Source: CAVTHW01 sp963734625 (GTDB lineage Bacteria; Acidobacteriota; Terriglobia; Bryobacterales; Bryobacteraceae). Taken from it: DNA of 64,000 nt. The position numbers and the translations under genes were made by a program. Location: the NCBI GenBank assembly GCA_963734625.1, contig CAVTHW010000010.1, forward strand, positions 1 to 64,000. Reading direction: 5' to 3'. Each line of letters starts with the position of its first letter. Position 1 is the stretch's first letter. Of the stretch, positions 54,748 through 63,804 are shown piece by piece. Under the pieces are notes generated by a model. That model had not been told where the DNA came from, searched no databases, and saw nothing but the letters and a program-made list of their open reading frames with translations.

Positions 54748-55055
54748 CTACATAGCTTCTTTAGATTTACCTCCACTTTCAAGGATTTCAACAACTTGGG
54801 GAATCTGCTTTTCGCTCAAAGGTAACCCAAGTCGGCCTCAATAGCGATGGGTTTTGTCACGGTTTTGCCACGGTCATTTGGGGTTCGGGCGGCACATCGT
54901 CCAGGCCAAGAACAGACGACTGGCAGGTTGCGCGCGAGACTCCGGAGCCGAAGGCGGATATAGGTGCCTGCGGAGTCGCCCGGAACGCCAAGTTGGCAGC
55001 ACGCACAGCAGCGAGCCTTGGAGGCCGAGGCGCGCGGTTCTTGCGAACGCGCCAT
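54748..55055 (-). CDS. Unidentified small ORF, probably frame-broken
   Basis: ATG at 55055 is preceded by an almost perfect ribosome site (AAAGGAGGT, 6 bp spacing). The first frame ends RGKTVTKPIAIEADLGYL at 54816. The next frame continues PLSEKQIPQVVEILESGGKS to a stop at 54748, next to the broken tRNA-Pro. A single change would join them into a product of about 100 residues. No family was recognised. The abutment with the tRNA fragment suggests it arrived with the event that truncated the tRNA. Confidence 0.3.
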
Positions 55056-55406
55056 AGGCAGACCTCCTTTCCCAAGCAGCAGTCTAAGCCCAATCGCAGA
55101 CGAATGCAAAAGCCGGTTCGGGCGGGGGTATGCTGGATTCCCTGCGGGGGCCAGTTTGAGCACCCAGCCCCAGGGCTCTTGTCATAGGAAGCGACCGTCC
55201 GTTGTTAACCGAGCCATGGTTTTCGGAGATGCGTTTGTCTGCAATGATCGTCTCGCCTGCGCTAAATTCTCCCGTCGATTGGCTGCTTTCGCAGTCCTCG
55301 CTCAACCCCACAATCGTCCCAGAGGGGCGATAGCCGGTTTACGGACCATACGTTAAGCTCAAGAAGACCGTCTTCGAATAGGCGGGATGAAGCCCGCGGG
55401 GGATCG
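55056..55406. other. Intergenic region without a recognised gene
   Basis: Short ORFs in all frames, none with a family motif or ribosome site. The region precedes the end of the PilZ gene, which runs in from the right. Confidence 0.4.
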
Positions 55407-55730
55407 TTAATGAATCGGCAGGCCCCGCGTGCGGAACTCCCACTTGTCGAATCGGACGGCCGTGTGCGAGTTCTCACACCAGACGACCCTGCCGCGCGTC
55501 ACCAGCTTCAACGGGACGGCAGCGTCCAACAGCACCGGCCAACCGACTTCCAGCGTAACCGGCTCGCCTTCCGGCAGAGATTGGTCAGTGGTGAACAGCA
55601 CCCCCCGACGACTCATGTTGACGGTGGTGCCGGATCCAATCAAGGCGGACCTTGAGCGCTGGGACTTGAACTGAATCTGCCTTTCCATCGGAAAACGCTG
55701 GCTCAGGCGCCGTTCCTCATTCTGTTCCAT
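55407..55730 (-). CDS. PilZ-domain protein (c-di-GMP receptor type)
   Basis: A 107-residue single-domain PilZ protein. The N-terminal RxxxR-like NEERRLSQRFPMERQIQF and the downstream VNMSRRGVLFTTD (N-x-S-x-x-G) form the c-di-GMP binding site. LVTRGRVVWCENSHTAVRFD completes the barrel. It overlaps the receiver gene by 28 bp, so it is cotranscribed with it and with the GGDEF gene. Confidence 0.85.
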   Translation of the reverse strand: MEQNEERRLSQRFPMERQIQFKSQRSRSALIGSGTTVNMSRRGVLFTTDQSLPEGEPVTLEVGWPVLLDAAVPLKLVTRGRVVWCENSHTAVRFDKWEFRTRGLPIH

Positions 55731-56116
55731 ATCAACCTACTTTGACTCTTAAGTGCCTCGTTGACCTTGCGTACCAGGACCGAGGTAGCGAATGGCTTGG
55801 GCAAGAACGCGGCGTCCGGATGCAGACCTGTATCGAGATCACCCGACATGAAGAGGGTCGCAGTCCCAGGGCGCACGTTGTTCAGCCTACGGTGCAGTTC
55901 CCGACCATCCAAGCGCGGCATCGACAGATCCGTCAACAGCAGGTGGATCGGCCCTGGATGCTGCGCGGCCAGCTCGAGAGCTTCGACGCCGTCTGCGGCT
56001 TGCAGCACATTGTAACCGTGGCTTCGCAGAACCTCCCCGGCCAACGTGCGAATCCCTGCTTCGTCGTCCGCAATTAGAATTGTGAATCCGTCCGCATCGG
56101 CGGCGTCTGTGTGCAT
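55703..56116 (-). CDS. CheY-like receiver protein, possibly the C-terminal part of the GGDEF gene
   Basis: From ATG at 56116, 137 residues: FTILIADDEAGIRTLAGEVL (acidic pair), LLLTDLSMPRLDGRELHRRL with the phospho-accepting Asp, TLFMSGD and AFLPKPFATSVLV with the conserved Lys. The frame is open upstream of the ATG, and the GGDEF ORF loses meaning just where this one begins. The two may be one GGDEF-receiver protein with a frame break at about 56130, or two overlapping genes. Confidence 0.75.
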   Translation of the reverse strand: MHTDAADADGFTILIADDEAGIRTLAGEVLRSHGYNVLQAADGVEALELAAQHPGPIHLLLTDLSMPRLDGRELHRRLNNVRPGTATLFMSGDLDTGLHPDAAFLPKPFATSVLVRKVNEALKSQSRLIWNRMRNGA

Positions 56117-56873
56117 GCCGCGGGCCGCCACTTGAGCGGCTCTCCGCTTTGTGCTGGTAGAGCAGAGCATCCGCCCTGGCGAACAGTTCCTGACCCGACT
56201 CTCCAGGCTCATGTTGCGCCACGCCGACGGTGGCTGAAACACAGATGTTCACGGCCCCACTTGCGGATTCCATCGCGTATTGCCCGCTCAGGCGTTCGGC
56301 TACCAAGCTGGCCTTTCCGAGGGCATCCGGCATCGTGCAGCTAATTACAACCAGAAACTCGTCGCCGCCCCAGCGGCAAACCACGTCATCCGGCCGAAAC
56401 TGGCTGGCCAAGCGATTGGAGAAAGCCTTGAGGAGATGGTCCCCGACATCATGTCCGTGCCAGTCGTTCACCTGCTTGAAGTTGTCCAAGTCGAACAGTA
56501 GGATGCAGAAGGGCCGGCCCGCCTGAATTCTGTGGACCATCAGCTTCTCCGCCTCGCGGCGGTTGGCCAGACCGGTCAAGCAGTCGCTGGCGGCCAGGCT
56601 CTCGGCTTCGTGAAGGCGCCCCTGGACGGCACGAAGTTCACTCTGCATTTCCTCCGCCGACGCGGCCTCGTCGTGCTCTATGGAATCCGCGCAACTCCTA
56701 AGCCAACCGACGCTCTCGGCCAGGCGGTCCCGTATCAGACTCAGGTTACCCAGTTCCAAGAGCACCTGCAGTTCTTCGGCCAACTCTCGAAACTTGGAGG
56801 CGGGGCAGTCGCCCCCGTCGGTCTGCGTCCGGCCGACTAAGCTAAGGCCGGTATGTGCTGTCTTCGTGGCCAT
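55887..56873 (-). CDS. Diguanylate cyclase (GGDEF), C-terminus uncertain
   Basis: From ATG at 56873 an N-terminal helical region of about 100 residues (KFRELAEELQVLLELGNLSL) precedes a GGDEF domain: DCLTGLANRREAEKL, ILLFDLDNFKQVNDWHGH, VVCRWGGDEFLVVIS and FARADALLYQHKAESR. It makes c-di-GMP from two GTP. The real domain ends at about 56140; the open frame to 55887 is the receiver gene read out of phase. Upstream of 56873 the sequence has no membrane segment. It is first in the order cyclase, receiver, PilZ. Confidence 0.8.
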   Translation of the reverse strand: MATKTAHTGLSLVGRTQTDGGDCPASKFRELAEELQVLLELGNLSLIRDRLAESVGWLRSCADSIEHDEAASAEEMQSELRAVQGRLHEAESLAASDCLTGLANRREAEKLMVHRIQAGRPFCILLFDLDNFKQVNDWHGHDVGDHLLKAFSNRLASQFRPDDVVCRWGGDEFLVVISCTMPDALGKASLVAERLSGQYAMESASGAVNICVSATVGVAQHEPGESGQELFARADALLYQHKAESRSSGGPRHAHRRRRCGRIHNSNCGRRSRDSHVGRGGSAKPRLQCAASRRRRRSSRAGRAASRADPPAVDGSVDAALGWSGTAP

Positions 56874-57081
56874 CCCCTTCGCCCGTACGGGCCGAGTGCT
56901 TCTCATAGCACGCGATGGTCCAGAACGGAAACCCGCCATTTGGCGACTGCAAGACACTGAGCCAGCGTGGGGTTAGATGAAACTCACCGGAGCCGGGAGT
57001 GCAGAGGCTGCACCTGAAATGCGAAATTTGCCGACCCGCAATCTGCGAATGCCTGAGGTGCGCAGAAATTCGATCCGAGCG

Positions 57082-57222
57082 TCACGCGGCCGCCTTTTCC
57101 AGCCAATACTCATGGTGTAACCCGCCCAGAACCGGCTTCACTCGCACAAAGTGCCGACTCGGAAGGCAGTGGCAGTTGCCCGATGGCGGTGGTGACCCAC
57201 CGTCAATTGGGCGTTTCGTAGA
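57082..57222 (-). pseudogene. C-terminal remnant of an rve-type integrase
   Basis: The minus-strand frame reads GNCHCLPSRHFVRVKPVLGG then LHHEYWLEKAAA and a stop at 57082. The ending GGLHHxYxxxAA is typical for retroviral-type integrase transposases in Acidobacteria. Upstream coding sequence is missing. The remaining part of 56874-57331 shows no other gene, and the NtrC start follows at 57332. Confidence 0.4.
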
Positions 57223-57331
57223 ATTCCTCCGCAGAGCCGACATTGGACGGTCCTTTTAGGCGCCGGGCAGCGTCGCTGGAACCTCAACGCCCCCGGTTTC
57301 AATACGGCTTGTTATGATTTAACTTTAACCG

Positions 57332-58738
57332 ATGCCCAGAAAAGCGGCTAATTCTGGCCGTATCCTGATCGTCGATGATGACGAGCGCCAGCGTAACGCT
57401 TTGGCCGCCATGCTCTCCGATGATCAGTTTGAGACGCAGTTTGCGGCCGACGGGCAGGAAGCGCTGGAACGGCTCACCACCTTTAACGCAGATGTCATCG
57501 TCGCGGATCTGGTCATGCCGCGCATGGACGGCTTTGAACTCCTCAAACACCTGCACAAGCACGGGGACCTGACTCCGGCGATTGTTCTCACTGGATTCGG
57601 CAGCATGGAAAAGGCGCTGACCGCCGTTCATGACCTCAAGGCCTTCTGGTATCTGGAGAAGCCCGTGGAACCGCGTGCATTCAAGATCCTTCTGGAGCGC
57701 GCGATTCGCTACAAGCGATCTCTGCAGATAACGGATGAGCTGCGGCGCGAGTTGAGGGTCCGTGGCGTACTTGGGGACATGATAGGCGCGTCCCCTGCCA
57801 TGCAGGAGATCTTCTCGATCATACGGCAAGTGGCGCCCACCTCAGCGCCGGTATTGATCGCCGGAGAGACTGGCACCGGGAAGGAACTGGTCGCGCGGGA
57901 GATCCATAAGCTCAGCCCCCGCGGTGATGGCCCTTTCGTCGCGGTCAATGCGGCCGCGTTGCCCGAGACTCTGATTGAGAGTGAGTTGTTCGGCCACGAG
58001 AAGGGCGCTTTTACAGGAGCGATGGAGCGATCCGCGGGCTCTTTTGAGCAGGCCCACGGTGGCACCTTGTTTTTGGATGAGATCGGCGAGATGCCATCAT
58101 CCACGCAGCCGAAGCTGCTGCGCGCTCTCGAAGACTTGCGGGTGCGAAGGCTGGGCGGCAAGAGCGAGATTTCGGTGAACGTTCGTGTGCTTGCCGCCAC
58201 CAGCAATCCCCTGGAAGCGCGGTTGCGGGAAGAACTCTACTACCGGTTGAGCGTGTTTCAAATCGTGCTTCCTCCGCTGCGTGAACGAAAAGAGGATATC
58301 CCCCTCATTGCGGATGTCATGCTTCAGACTCTCAACGAGAAACATGGTACCTGCGTTTCGGGCCTTGATTCCGGAGTGCTGGACCTGTTTCTTACATATG
58401 ATTGGCCCGGCAATGTGAGGGAACTGCGCAACGTGATCGAGCGGGCCACGATTGTGGCGAGCGCCGGCATGCTTCGATTGGATCACCTTCCTTCTCCTGC
58501 CTTCGGATCGAGACCCGGCCGGAAGACGCCACAAGTGCCCGGCAGCCAGAGCCCGATGCTGCTTCAGCCCGGCCAGCAGCTCACCAGGCTTGAAGAGGCC
58601 TATATCAGCCTCACGCTAGATCACGTGCACGGGAACCGCAAGCGCGCCGCCGAAATGCTGGGGATCAGCCTGCGGACGCTGCAGAACCGCATTGCCCTGC
58701 TGCGCAAAGAAGAGAAGGCCGTGACGTCGGACTCCTGA
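57332..58738 (+). CDS. Sigma54-dependent response regulator (NtrC family)
   Basis: A 468-residue protein of classical three-domain layout. The receiver has RILIVDDDERQRNALAAML, VIVADLVMPRMDG (phospho-Asp), VLTGFGS and FWYLEKPVEP. The AAA+ domain has AGETGTGKELVAREIHKLS (Walker A), ESELFGHEKGAFTGAMERSA (sigma54-contact GAFTGA), TLFLDEIGEMP (Walker B) and DWPGNVRELRNVIERA. The Fis-type helix-turn-helix is HGNRKRAAEMLGISLRTLQN. It activates sigma54 promoters when phosphorylated. No cognate kinase is adjacent. Confidence 0.95.
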   Translation: MPRKAANSGRILIVDDDERQRNALAAMLSDDQFETQFAADGQEALERLTTFNADVIVADLVMPRMDGFELLKHLHKHGDLTPAIVLTGFGSMEKALTAVHDLKAFWYLEKPVEPRAFKILLERAIRYKRSLQITDELRRELRVRGVLGDMIGASPAMQEIFSIIRQVAPTSAPVLIAGETGTGKELVAREIHKLSPRGDGPFVAVNAAALPETLIESELFGHEKGAFTGAMERSAGSFEQAHGGTLFLDEIGEMPSSTQPKLLRALEDLRVRRLGGKSEISVNVRVLAATSNPLEARLREELYYRLSVFQIVLPPLRERKEDIPLIADVMLQTLNEKHGTCVSGLDSGVLDLFLTYDWPGNVRELRNVIERATIVASAGMLRLDHLPSPAFGSRPGRKTPQVPGSQSPMLLQPGQQLTRLEEAYISLTLDHVHGNRKRAAEMLGISLRTLQNRIALLRKEEKAVTSDS

Positions 58739-59016
58739 TCGGGTCGGAGCGGCACTCCTCGGCAGTCCGACTTGTTTGACGCCGACATCCATGAGGCCAG
58801 CGTCGTGGTAGCCGACCGGGTTCGCGTTGGGTAAGCCAACCCTGATGTTCACCGCAAGCTTCATCTTTGAGGTCCCCGTCGACCCACCGAAGATCCAACC
58901 TCGGCTGACCTCCCTGCGGCGGGAAGACAGCGAATGTGATCCTGCCGCGATCTCGAGCCTGGACCGCCGGCACCAGCGGTGGCTTTCGGCTGCCGAGGGC
59001 GGTATTGTGGTGGCGT
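58739..59016. other. Intergenic region without a recognised gene
   Basis: Short open frames on both strands have no recognisable domain or ribosome site. Possible promoter region for the AsmA-like gene. Confidence 0.4.
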
Positions 59017-60636
59017 ATGCGACGAACTGCCCGAGTTATCGGAATTGTTCTGGCGCTGCTCCTTCTGGTGGTTATCAGTCTTCCATTTCTGATCAGCGCC
59101 GACCGCTTCAAACCCGCGTTGGAGTCGAAATTGTCGGCCGCGCTTGGGAGGCGGGTGACAATCGGCAGCCTGAGGCTCTCCATTCTGGCCGGCGGGGTGA
59201 CAGCAGACAGCCTCGCCATCGCCGACGATGAGGCGTTTAGCCGCACGCCTTTTCTTCAGGCCAAGTCGCTGAAAGTCGCGGTGGAACTGTGGCCCCTCAT
59301 CGCCTCGCGGAAGCTGAACGTCACGGGGCTCACCATCGACCAGCCCCAGGTGGCGCTGCTCCAATCCCCAGAGGGGCGCTGGAACTACTCCAGCATGGGC
59401 GGCACGTCTGGGCCGCCGGCTTCGTCCGCCCCAGAACCATCTGCGAAGGACAGCCTCGACCTCAGCGCCAGACTGGTCAAGATTGTGGACGGTCGTTTTT
59501 CACTCGGCAAGACCAGCGGGCGGCAGAAGCCGCTGGCTCTGGACAGTGTGAACCTGGAGGTCCGGGAATTCGCCCCGTCCGTGGAGTTCCCGTTTTCGTT
59601 TAACGCCAAGGTTGTCGGCGGTGGCGATATCAAGCTGGAAGGGAAGGCGGGACCTATCGACGGGACGGATGTATCACTGACCCCGCTCTCCGTAACACTG
59701 GACATTGCGCAACTCAACCTGGCTTCGGCGTTGGCCGGGACCGCTCCCGATATCGCCGGCATCGCCTCCTTGCAGGCGAGTGGTACCTCTAGCGGCGGGC
59801 GGCTAGCCGTGAAAGGCAAACTGAGAGCCGAAGGACTGAAGCTGGCGAAGAACGCAACGCCGGCACGCCGAGTCGTGGAGTTCGACTTCAACACCGAGCA
59901 TGATCTGCGCAAGCACGCCGGCGCGCTCCGGCGCGGCGACATCCATATCGGTGCCGCCTCGGCGAGCCTCACCGGAACCTATGCAGAGCGCGGCGAATCC
60001 ATGGTGCTCAACATGAAGTTCGCGGGGACGAAGATGCCCGTGCCGGAACTGGCGGAGCTACTGCCGCCGCTGGGTATCGCGCTTCCCAACGGGTCCAAGC
60101 TCGAGGGCGGAACCGCGACGGTGGCGTTCGCTGTCGAGGGACCGGCGGACGGCCTCATGGCCGACGGCTCGATTTCAGTGGACAAGACGCGACTTGCCAA
60201 CTTCGACCTGGGAACCAAGATGGCAGTGATCGAGACACTCGCCGGCATCAAAGGCGGCCCAAACACAGACATCGAGGTCCTCAGCGCGAAATTGAAGTAC
60301 GCGCCCCAGGGAACGACCGTTGAGAACGTTGATTTCATCGCTCAGGGTGTTGGCGAACTGAACGGCGCCGGCAAGATCAGCCCCTCCAATGCGCTCGACT
60401 TTGTGATGAGCGTGACCATTCAGACTACGCGGTCGGCGGCCCTGAGCAAGACCGCTGTGCCATTCTTCGTCCAGGGCACGGCGATGGAGCCGGTGTTCAA
60501 GCCGGATATCCGCGGACTGGCCAAGGCCCAAGCGAAGACCCTATTGCAGTCGGAGGCCCAGAAAAGGCTTAAGGGAAGCGTCGGGGAGGCCGCCGGGGGT
60601 ATCCTGGACAACCTGTTCGGGGGGAAGAAGAAGTAG
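59017..60636 (+). CDS. AsmA-family protein
   Basis: A protein of 539 residues from ATG at 59017. One N-terminal membrane helix (VIGIVLALLLLVVISLPFL) is followed by FKPALESKLSAALGRRVTIG and SLRLSILAGGVTADSLAIAD, the start of the AsmA/VPS13-like repeat domain, long beta strands (NVTGLTIDQPQVALLQSPEG) and a C-terminal block FKPDIRGLAKAQAKTLLQSE. AsmA proteins span the periplasm and move phospholipids to the outer membrane. The gene is followed by the sigma factor gene after 59 bp. Confidence 0.85.
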   Translation: MRRTARVIGIVLALLLLVVISLPFLISADRFKPALESKLSAALGRRVTIGSLRLSILAGGVTADSLAIADDEAFSRTPFLQAKSLKVAVELWPLIASRKLNVTGLTIDQPQVALLQSPEGRWNYSSMGGTSGPPASSAPEPSAKDSLDLSARLVKIVDGRFSLGKTSGRQKPLALDSVNLEVREFAPSVEFPFSFNAKVVGGGDIKLEGKAGPIDGTDVSLTPLSVTLDIAQLNLASALAGTAPDIAGIASLQASGTSSGGRLAVKGKLRAEGLKLAKNATPARRVVEFDFNTEHDLRKHAGALRRGDIHIGAASASLTGTYAERGESMVLNMKFAGTKMPVPELAELLPPLGIALPNGSKLEGGTATVAFAVEGPADGLMADGSISVDKTRLANFDLGTKMAVIETLAGIKGGPNTDIEVLSAKLKYAPQGTTVENVDFIAQGVGELNGAGKISPSNALDFVMSVTIQTTRSAALSKTAVPFFVQGTAMEPVFKPDIRGLAKAQAKTLLQSEAQKRLKGSVGEAAGGILDNLFGGKKK

Positions 60637-60695
60637 GCCGCGAAGCGGATGCGCGCCGGAGAAGGGGGAGGCGAGGCACCGGAAATCGTCATCGC

Positions 60696-62318
60696 ATGAA
60701 GGCGGGCAAGAACAAAGGCTCTCTCCTGGACGATGAGATCGAGGCTACGCTGCCCGAGGGACTGGCCGACGACCCTGCCCTGGACGATCTGCTTGCAGAC
60801 CTCAACAGTTCTGACACTGAGGTTCTCGAGGAGTCGGATCTCGTCCGCATCCAGAGTACTGAGGACGCCGATGAGCCCGAATTGAGCGGTGATTCATCAG
60901 CGGAGACCAGCGAGCCCGTCCGCACGTATCTGCGCGAGATGGGCACCGTCTCCCTGCTCACCCGGGAGGGCGAGATCGACCTGGCCAAGCATATCGAGCG
61001 CGGCCAGACCATCACGAAGAAGGCCCTCTCCCGATCCCCCCTGGCAATCCAAGAGATGCTCAGGCTGGGCGACGCGCTGGAGCAGGGCCGAGTTTCGGTT
61101 CAGGTTGTGCTGATCATGCCCGACTCGAGCGCCGCGGACAGCTCCGCCACCAAAGAGAAGGAGCACCTCCTTGCGAGGATCGCCGAGATCACCAAGCATT
61201 ATGAGAAGGCGCAACAGCTCTGCCAACAGCTTCAGGCTGTCTCTCGCCGCATGCAGCCCAAGCGGCACAAGAGGCTACGGTACAGCTTCGCACGCTCTTT
61301 GGTCAGGCTGTCTCAGGTCTACCGTCAGATCCAGTTCACGCCTCAGTTCCAACGGAAGATCATCAACCTAATCAGGCAGGCGGTCCAGGACTGCGAGCCG
61401 ATAGAGCGGGCGATCGCGAAAATCGAGCGGAAGCTGGAAAGCAGCGTGCTTGGCCGGTCGGCCGGGCTGCGAGAAGAACTATTTGCGACGCTGCGGCAAC
61501 TGACGCAAGAACTCCGGAAACTGGAAAAAAGCTGGGGATGGGGCGCCACGGAACTCAGGCGCACGCTTCAGATCGTCGAACGGGGGGAACAGGAGGCCGA
61601 AACAGCCAAGAAGCAGCTCATCGAGGCAAATCTCCGGCTGGTAGTGTCGGTGGCCAAGAGATACAACAACCGTGGGCTGCCATTCCTGGACTTGATCCAG
61701 GAAGGGAACATCGGCCTGATGAGGGCTGTCGACAAGTTCGATTACCGGCGTGGCTACAAGTTTTCCACGTACGCGATGTGGTGGATTCGGCAGGGGATTA
61801 CGCGAGCCATTGCCGAGCAGGCGCGGACCATTCGTATTCCGGCCCACATGATCGAAGTAATCAGCAAACTGGTACGCGCCCAGCGCGAACTCCGGCAAGA
61901 GCTGCGCCGGGAGCCTACGCCCGGCGAGCTGGCCCGGAAAATGGATGTGTCAGTCAGCAAGGTGCGCAAGATGCTGCGGGTCGCACAGGAACCCGTCTCG
62001 CTGGAAACGCGCGTCGGGGAAGATATGGAATCGCGCCTCGGTGAACTCCTCATGGACAAGGAGGGAGCCTCGCCCTCAGAGTCGGCCGTCAATAGCGATC
62101 TCCGGAAGCGGATGACTGAGGTTCTCAACACGCTCGGCCCCAGGGAGGCGGAGATACTGCAATTGCGTTTCGGCCTGCGGGATGACCGCGTGCACACGCT
62201 CGAGGAGGTGGGTCTGCACCTTGGCGTGACCCGTGAGCGAGTCCGCCAGATTGAGGCCCATGCCCTTCGCAAGCTCCGTAGCGCCAGCAACAGCAGCCAG
62301 TTGAGGGCCTTTATTTAG
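60696..62318 (+). CDS. RpoD-like sigma-70 factor
   Basis: A 540-residue group 1/2 sigma factor. Acidic N-terminus, region 1.2 (SEPVRTYLREMGTVSLLTRE), a long helical nonconserved insert (residues 140-290), region 2 (LIEANLRLVVSVAKRYNNRG, DLIQEGNIGLMRAVDKFDYR and KFSTYAMWWIRQGITRAIAE), region 3 and region 4 (EEVGLHLGVTRERVRQIEAH). It directs RNA polymerase to -10/-35 promoters. Solibacter-like genomes can carry more than one such gene, so whether this is the main factor is unclear; hence no gene symbol. Confidence 0.9.
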   Translation: MKAGKNKGSLLDDEIEATLPEGLADDPALDDLLADLNSSDTEVLEESDLVRIQSTEDADEPELSGDSSAETSEPVRTYLREMGTVSLLTREGEIDLAKHIERGQTITKKALSRSPLAIQEMLRLGDALEQGRVSVQVVLIMPDSSAADSSATKEKEHLLARIAEITKHYEKAQQLCQQLQAVSRRMQPKRHKRLRYSFARSLVRLSQVYRQIQFTPQFQRKIINLIRQAVQDCEPIERAIAKIERKLESSVLGRSAGLREELFATLRQLTQELRKLEKSWGWGATELRRTLQIVERGEQEAETAKKQLIEANLRLVVSVAKRYNNRGLPFLDLIQEGNIGLMRAVDKFDYRRGYKFSTYAMWWIRQGITRAIAEQARTIRIPAHMIEVISKLVRAQRELRQELRREPTPGELARKMDVSVSKVRKMLRVAQEPVSLETRVGEDMESRLGELLMDKEGASPSESAVNSDLRKRMTEVLNTLGPREAEILQLRFGLRDDRVHTLEEVGLHLGVTRERVRQIEAHALRKLRSASNSSQLRAFI

Positions 62319-62433
62319 GGCGGTGCCAGAGCGTGACCCGAGTGAGGCAAGTGGTGCAGCACACGGGCAACCGGCCTTCCATACAGGTTGTACTGCCGTG
62401 TTACTCTAGCCTGGGTGAGATTGGAAACGCACG

Positions 62434-62763
62434 ATGACCAGGGTTGAACTGACCGAGGAGGTCCGTTGCGCGTTGGGCATATCGCAGAAGGAATCTGACA
62501 CCATTGTGCTAACCATACTCGACAGCATCGTGCGTTCACTGCGATCTGGTGAAAGGGTCGAGATCCGCGGGTTCGGCAGCTTTAGCACTCGGCAGCGCAA
62601 GGCTCGAATTGGCCGTAATCCGAAAACCGGCGTCCAGGTGGACGTTCCTCCGAAACGAGTCCCACATTTCAAGCCCAGCAAGGAACTGAAGGATTTGGTG
62701 GACTCAGCGGCGGGCTACGAGTCGTCCAGCCTTCAAACACAAGGCGCCGACCAGACTGGCTGA
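62434..62763 (+). CDS. IHF/HU-family DNA-binding protein
   Basis: A 109-residue protein. TRVELTEEVRCALGISQKES and ILDSIVRSLRSGERVEIRGF form the dimer core. GSFSTRQRKARIGRNPKTGV leads into the DNA-bending arm, and VPHFKPSKELKDLV closes the fold. It has an extra 15-residue tail after the usual end. It bends DNA and would help NtrC-type activators reach sigma54 promoters. It is 115 bp after the sigma gene. Confidence 0.88.
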   Translation: MTRVELTEEVRCALGISQKESDTIVLTILDSIVRSLRSGERVEIRGFGSFSTRQRKARIGRNPKTGVQVDVPPKRVPHFKPSKELKDLVDSAAGYESSSLQTQGADQTG

Positions 62764-63060
62764 GCTGTTCCCTATCTCGTGTCTGGCCTCAATGAGCGCG
62801 CCTGAACCACGTCTGCGGCGGAATGGAGTGCGCTTCGGAGGCTCATTCGTCTCGATCCAGGATCGACGATCTGCCTCCACAGCTTTGGCCCCGTGGACGG
62901 TGTCAGCCTCCCATTGTACGATCGAGCAATGGACGGTGAACTCTCGAATGGACCGCCGTACCAGACGACCTTGGACGTCTGACGCGGCGGTTGTTCGGAA
63001 GCATCGTGCCGCAGATTGACGGGCTGCCTTTGCCGACAGGATAAGGCCGGAGGCAGGCAA

Positions 63061-63216
63061 GTGAACAGGTCGAAGGGAGACGGAGAGGGGTACGGTAAGT
63101 CGCTGGAAATCAAACACTTTTTGGTTCTTGGTTACCCGGAGGAGTCAGAACTGGCTCCTTCCTGGGCTGCCGAACTCGCTCGGGAGAGGCAGGATGAAGC
63201 AAAGGGCTTCAACTGA
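63061..63216 (+). CDS. Possible small protein of 51 residues
   Basis: GTG at 63061 with GGAGG 8 bp before it opens a frame with KSLEIKHFLVLGYPEESELA and a charged end, RERQDEAKGFN. No family was recognised. The surrounding 62764-63336 holds no other convincing gene, so this is the best candidate there. Confidence 0.35.
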   Translation: MNRSKGDGEGYGKSLEIKHFLVLGYPEESELAPSWAAELARERQDEAKGFN

Positions 63217-63336
63217 GGCCGCTGGGTGCGGATTCGATCGTGCCCAGGAAGCAAAAAAGAAAACTCTGTTCGCATCCGAAGAGGACGCAACGTACTAGAT
63301 ACGTCCTGCGTCTCACCACTGACCGGAGTTTCGAAC

Positions 63337-63804
63337 ATGCGAAGAACGCTGGCGTTTGTAGTCTTCCTCTCGCTCTCCTTGAGCGCTTTCGCGGCCCAGC
63401 CGCAGACCTCCACACCTCCGTCTGATCGCCCGCAGGCGCAGGAACTGACCCCGCAGGTGCTGGGTGAAATGCTGCGCACGGCGACGACATTTCACGAGCT
63501 GGTCACGAAGCTAGACCCAAGCAAATCGCTCGGTCCGGATCAACACGTATTGGGCCCCGACGGCCAGTATCACCACCCGGTGAAGCGCACGGCGGCTTTT
63601 ATTGGAGCCGGGGCGGGCGCAGGCGCAGCGATCGGTGGCATGACACACAGCACGAATGGCGTGTTCATCGGCACCATCATTGGGAGCGCCGGCGGCCTGA
63701 TCGCGGATCAAGTCATGCGTCACCGGGAAGAGACGCGGGAGAAGGCCACATATAACCCGGCACCCGAAAACTCTCCGGAATCGCGCGAGCTGCAGCGTCG
63801 ATAA
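63337..63804 (+). CDS. Secreted glycine-zipper protein
   Basis: A protein of 155 residues from ATG at 63337. Signal peptide RRTLAFVVFLSLSLSAFAAQ, a linker rich in Pro/Thr, then ELTPQVLGEMLRTATTFHEL and a glycine-zipper stretch TAAFIGAGAGAGAAIGGMTH with GTIIGSAGGLIADQVM, which can insert into or span membranes. The charged tail overlaps the minus-strand peptidase fragment by about 90 bp. Function unknown. Confidence 0.65.
   Translation: MRRTLAFVVFLSLSLSAFAAQPQTSTPPSDRPQAQELTPQVLGEMLRTATTFHELVTKLDPSKSLGPDQHVLGPDGQYHHPVKRTAAFIGAGAGAGAAIGGMTHSTNGVFIGTIIGSAGGLIADQVMRHREETREKATYNPAPENSPESRELQRR

Noticed and set aside
54738..55406. Prophage or complete integrative element next to the tRNA-Pro fragment
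   Set aside because: No integrase, structural or replication genes are present; only a short unidentified ORF and repeats.
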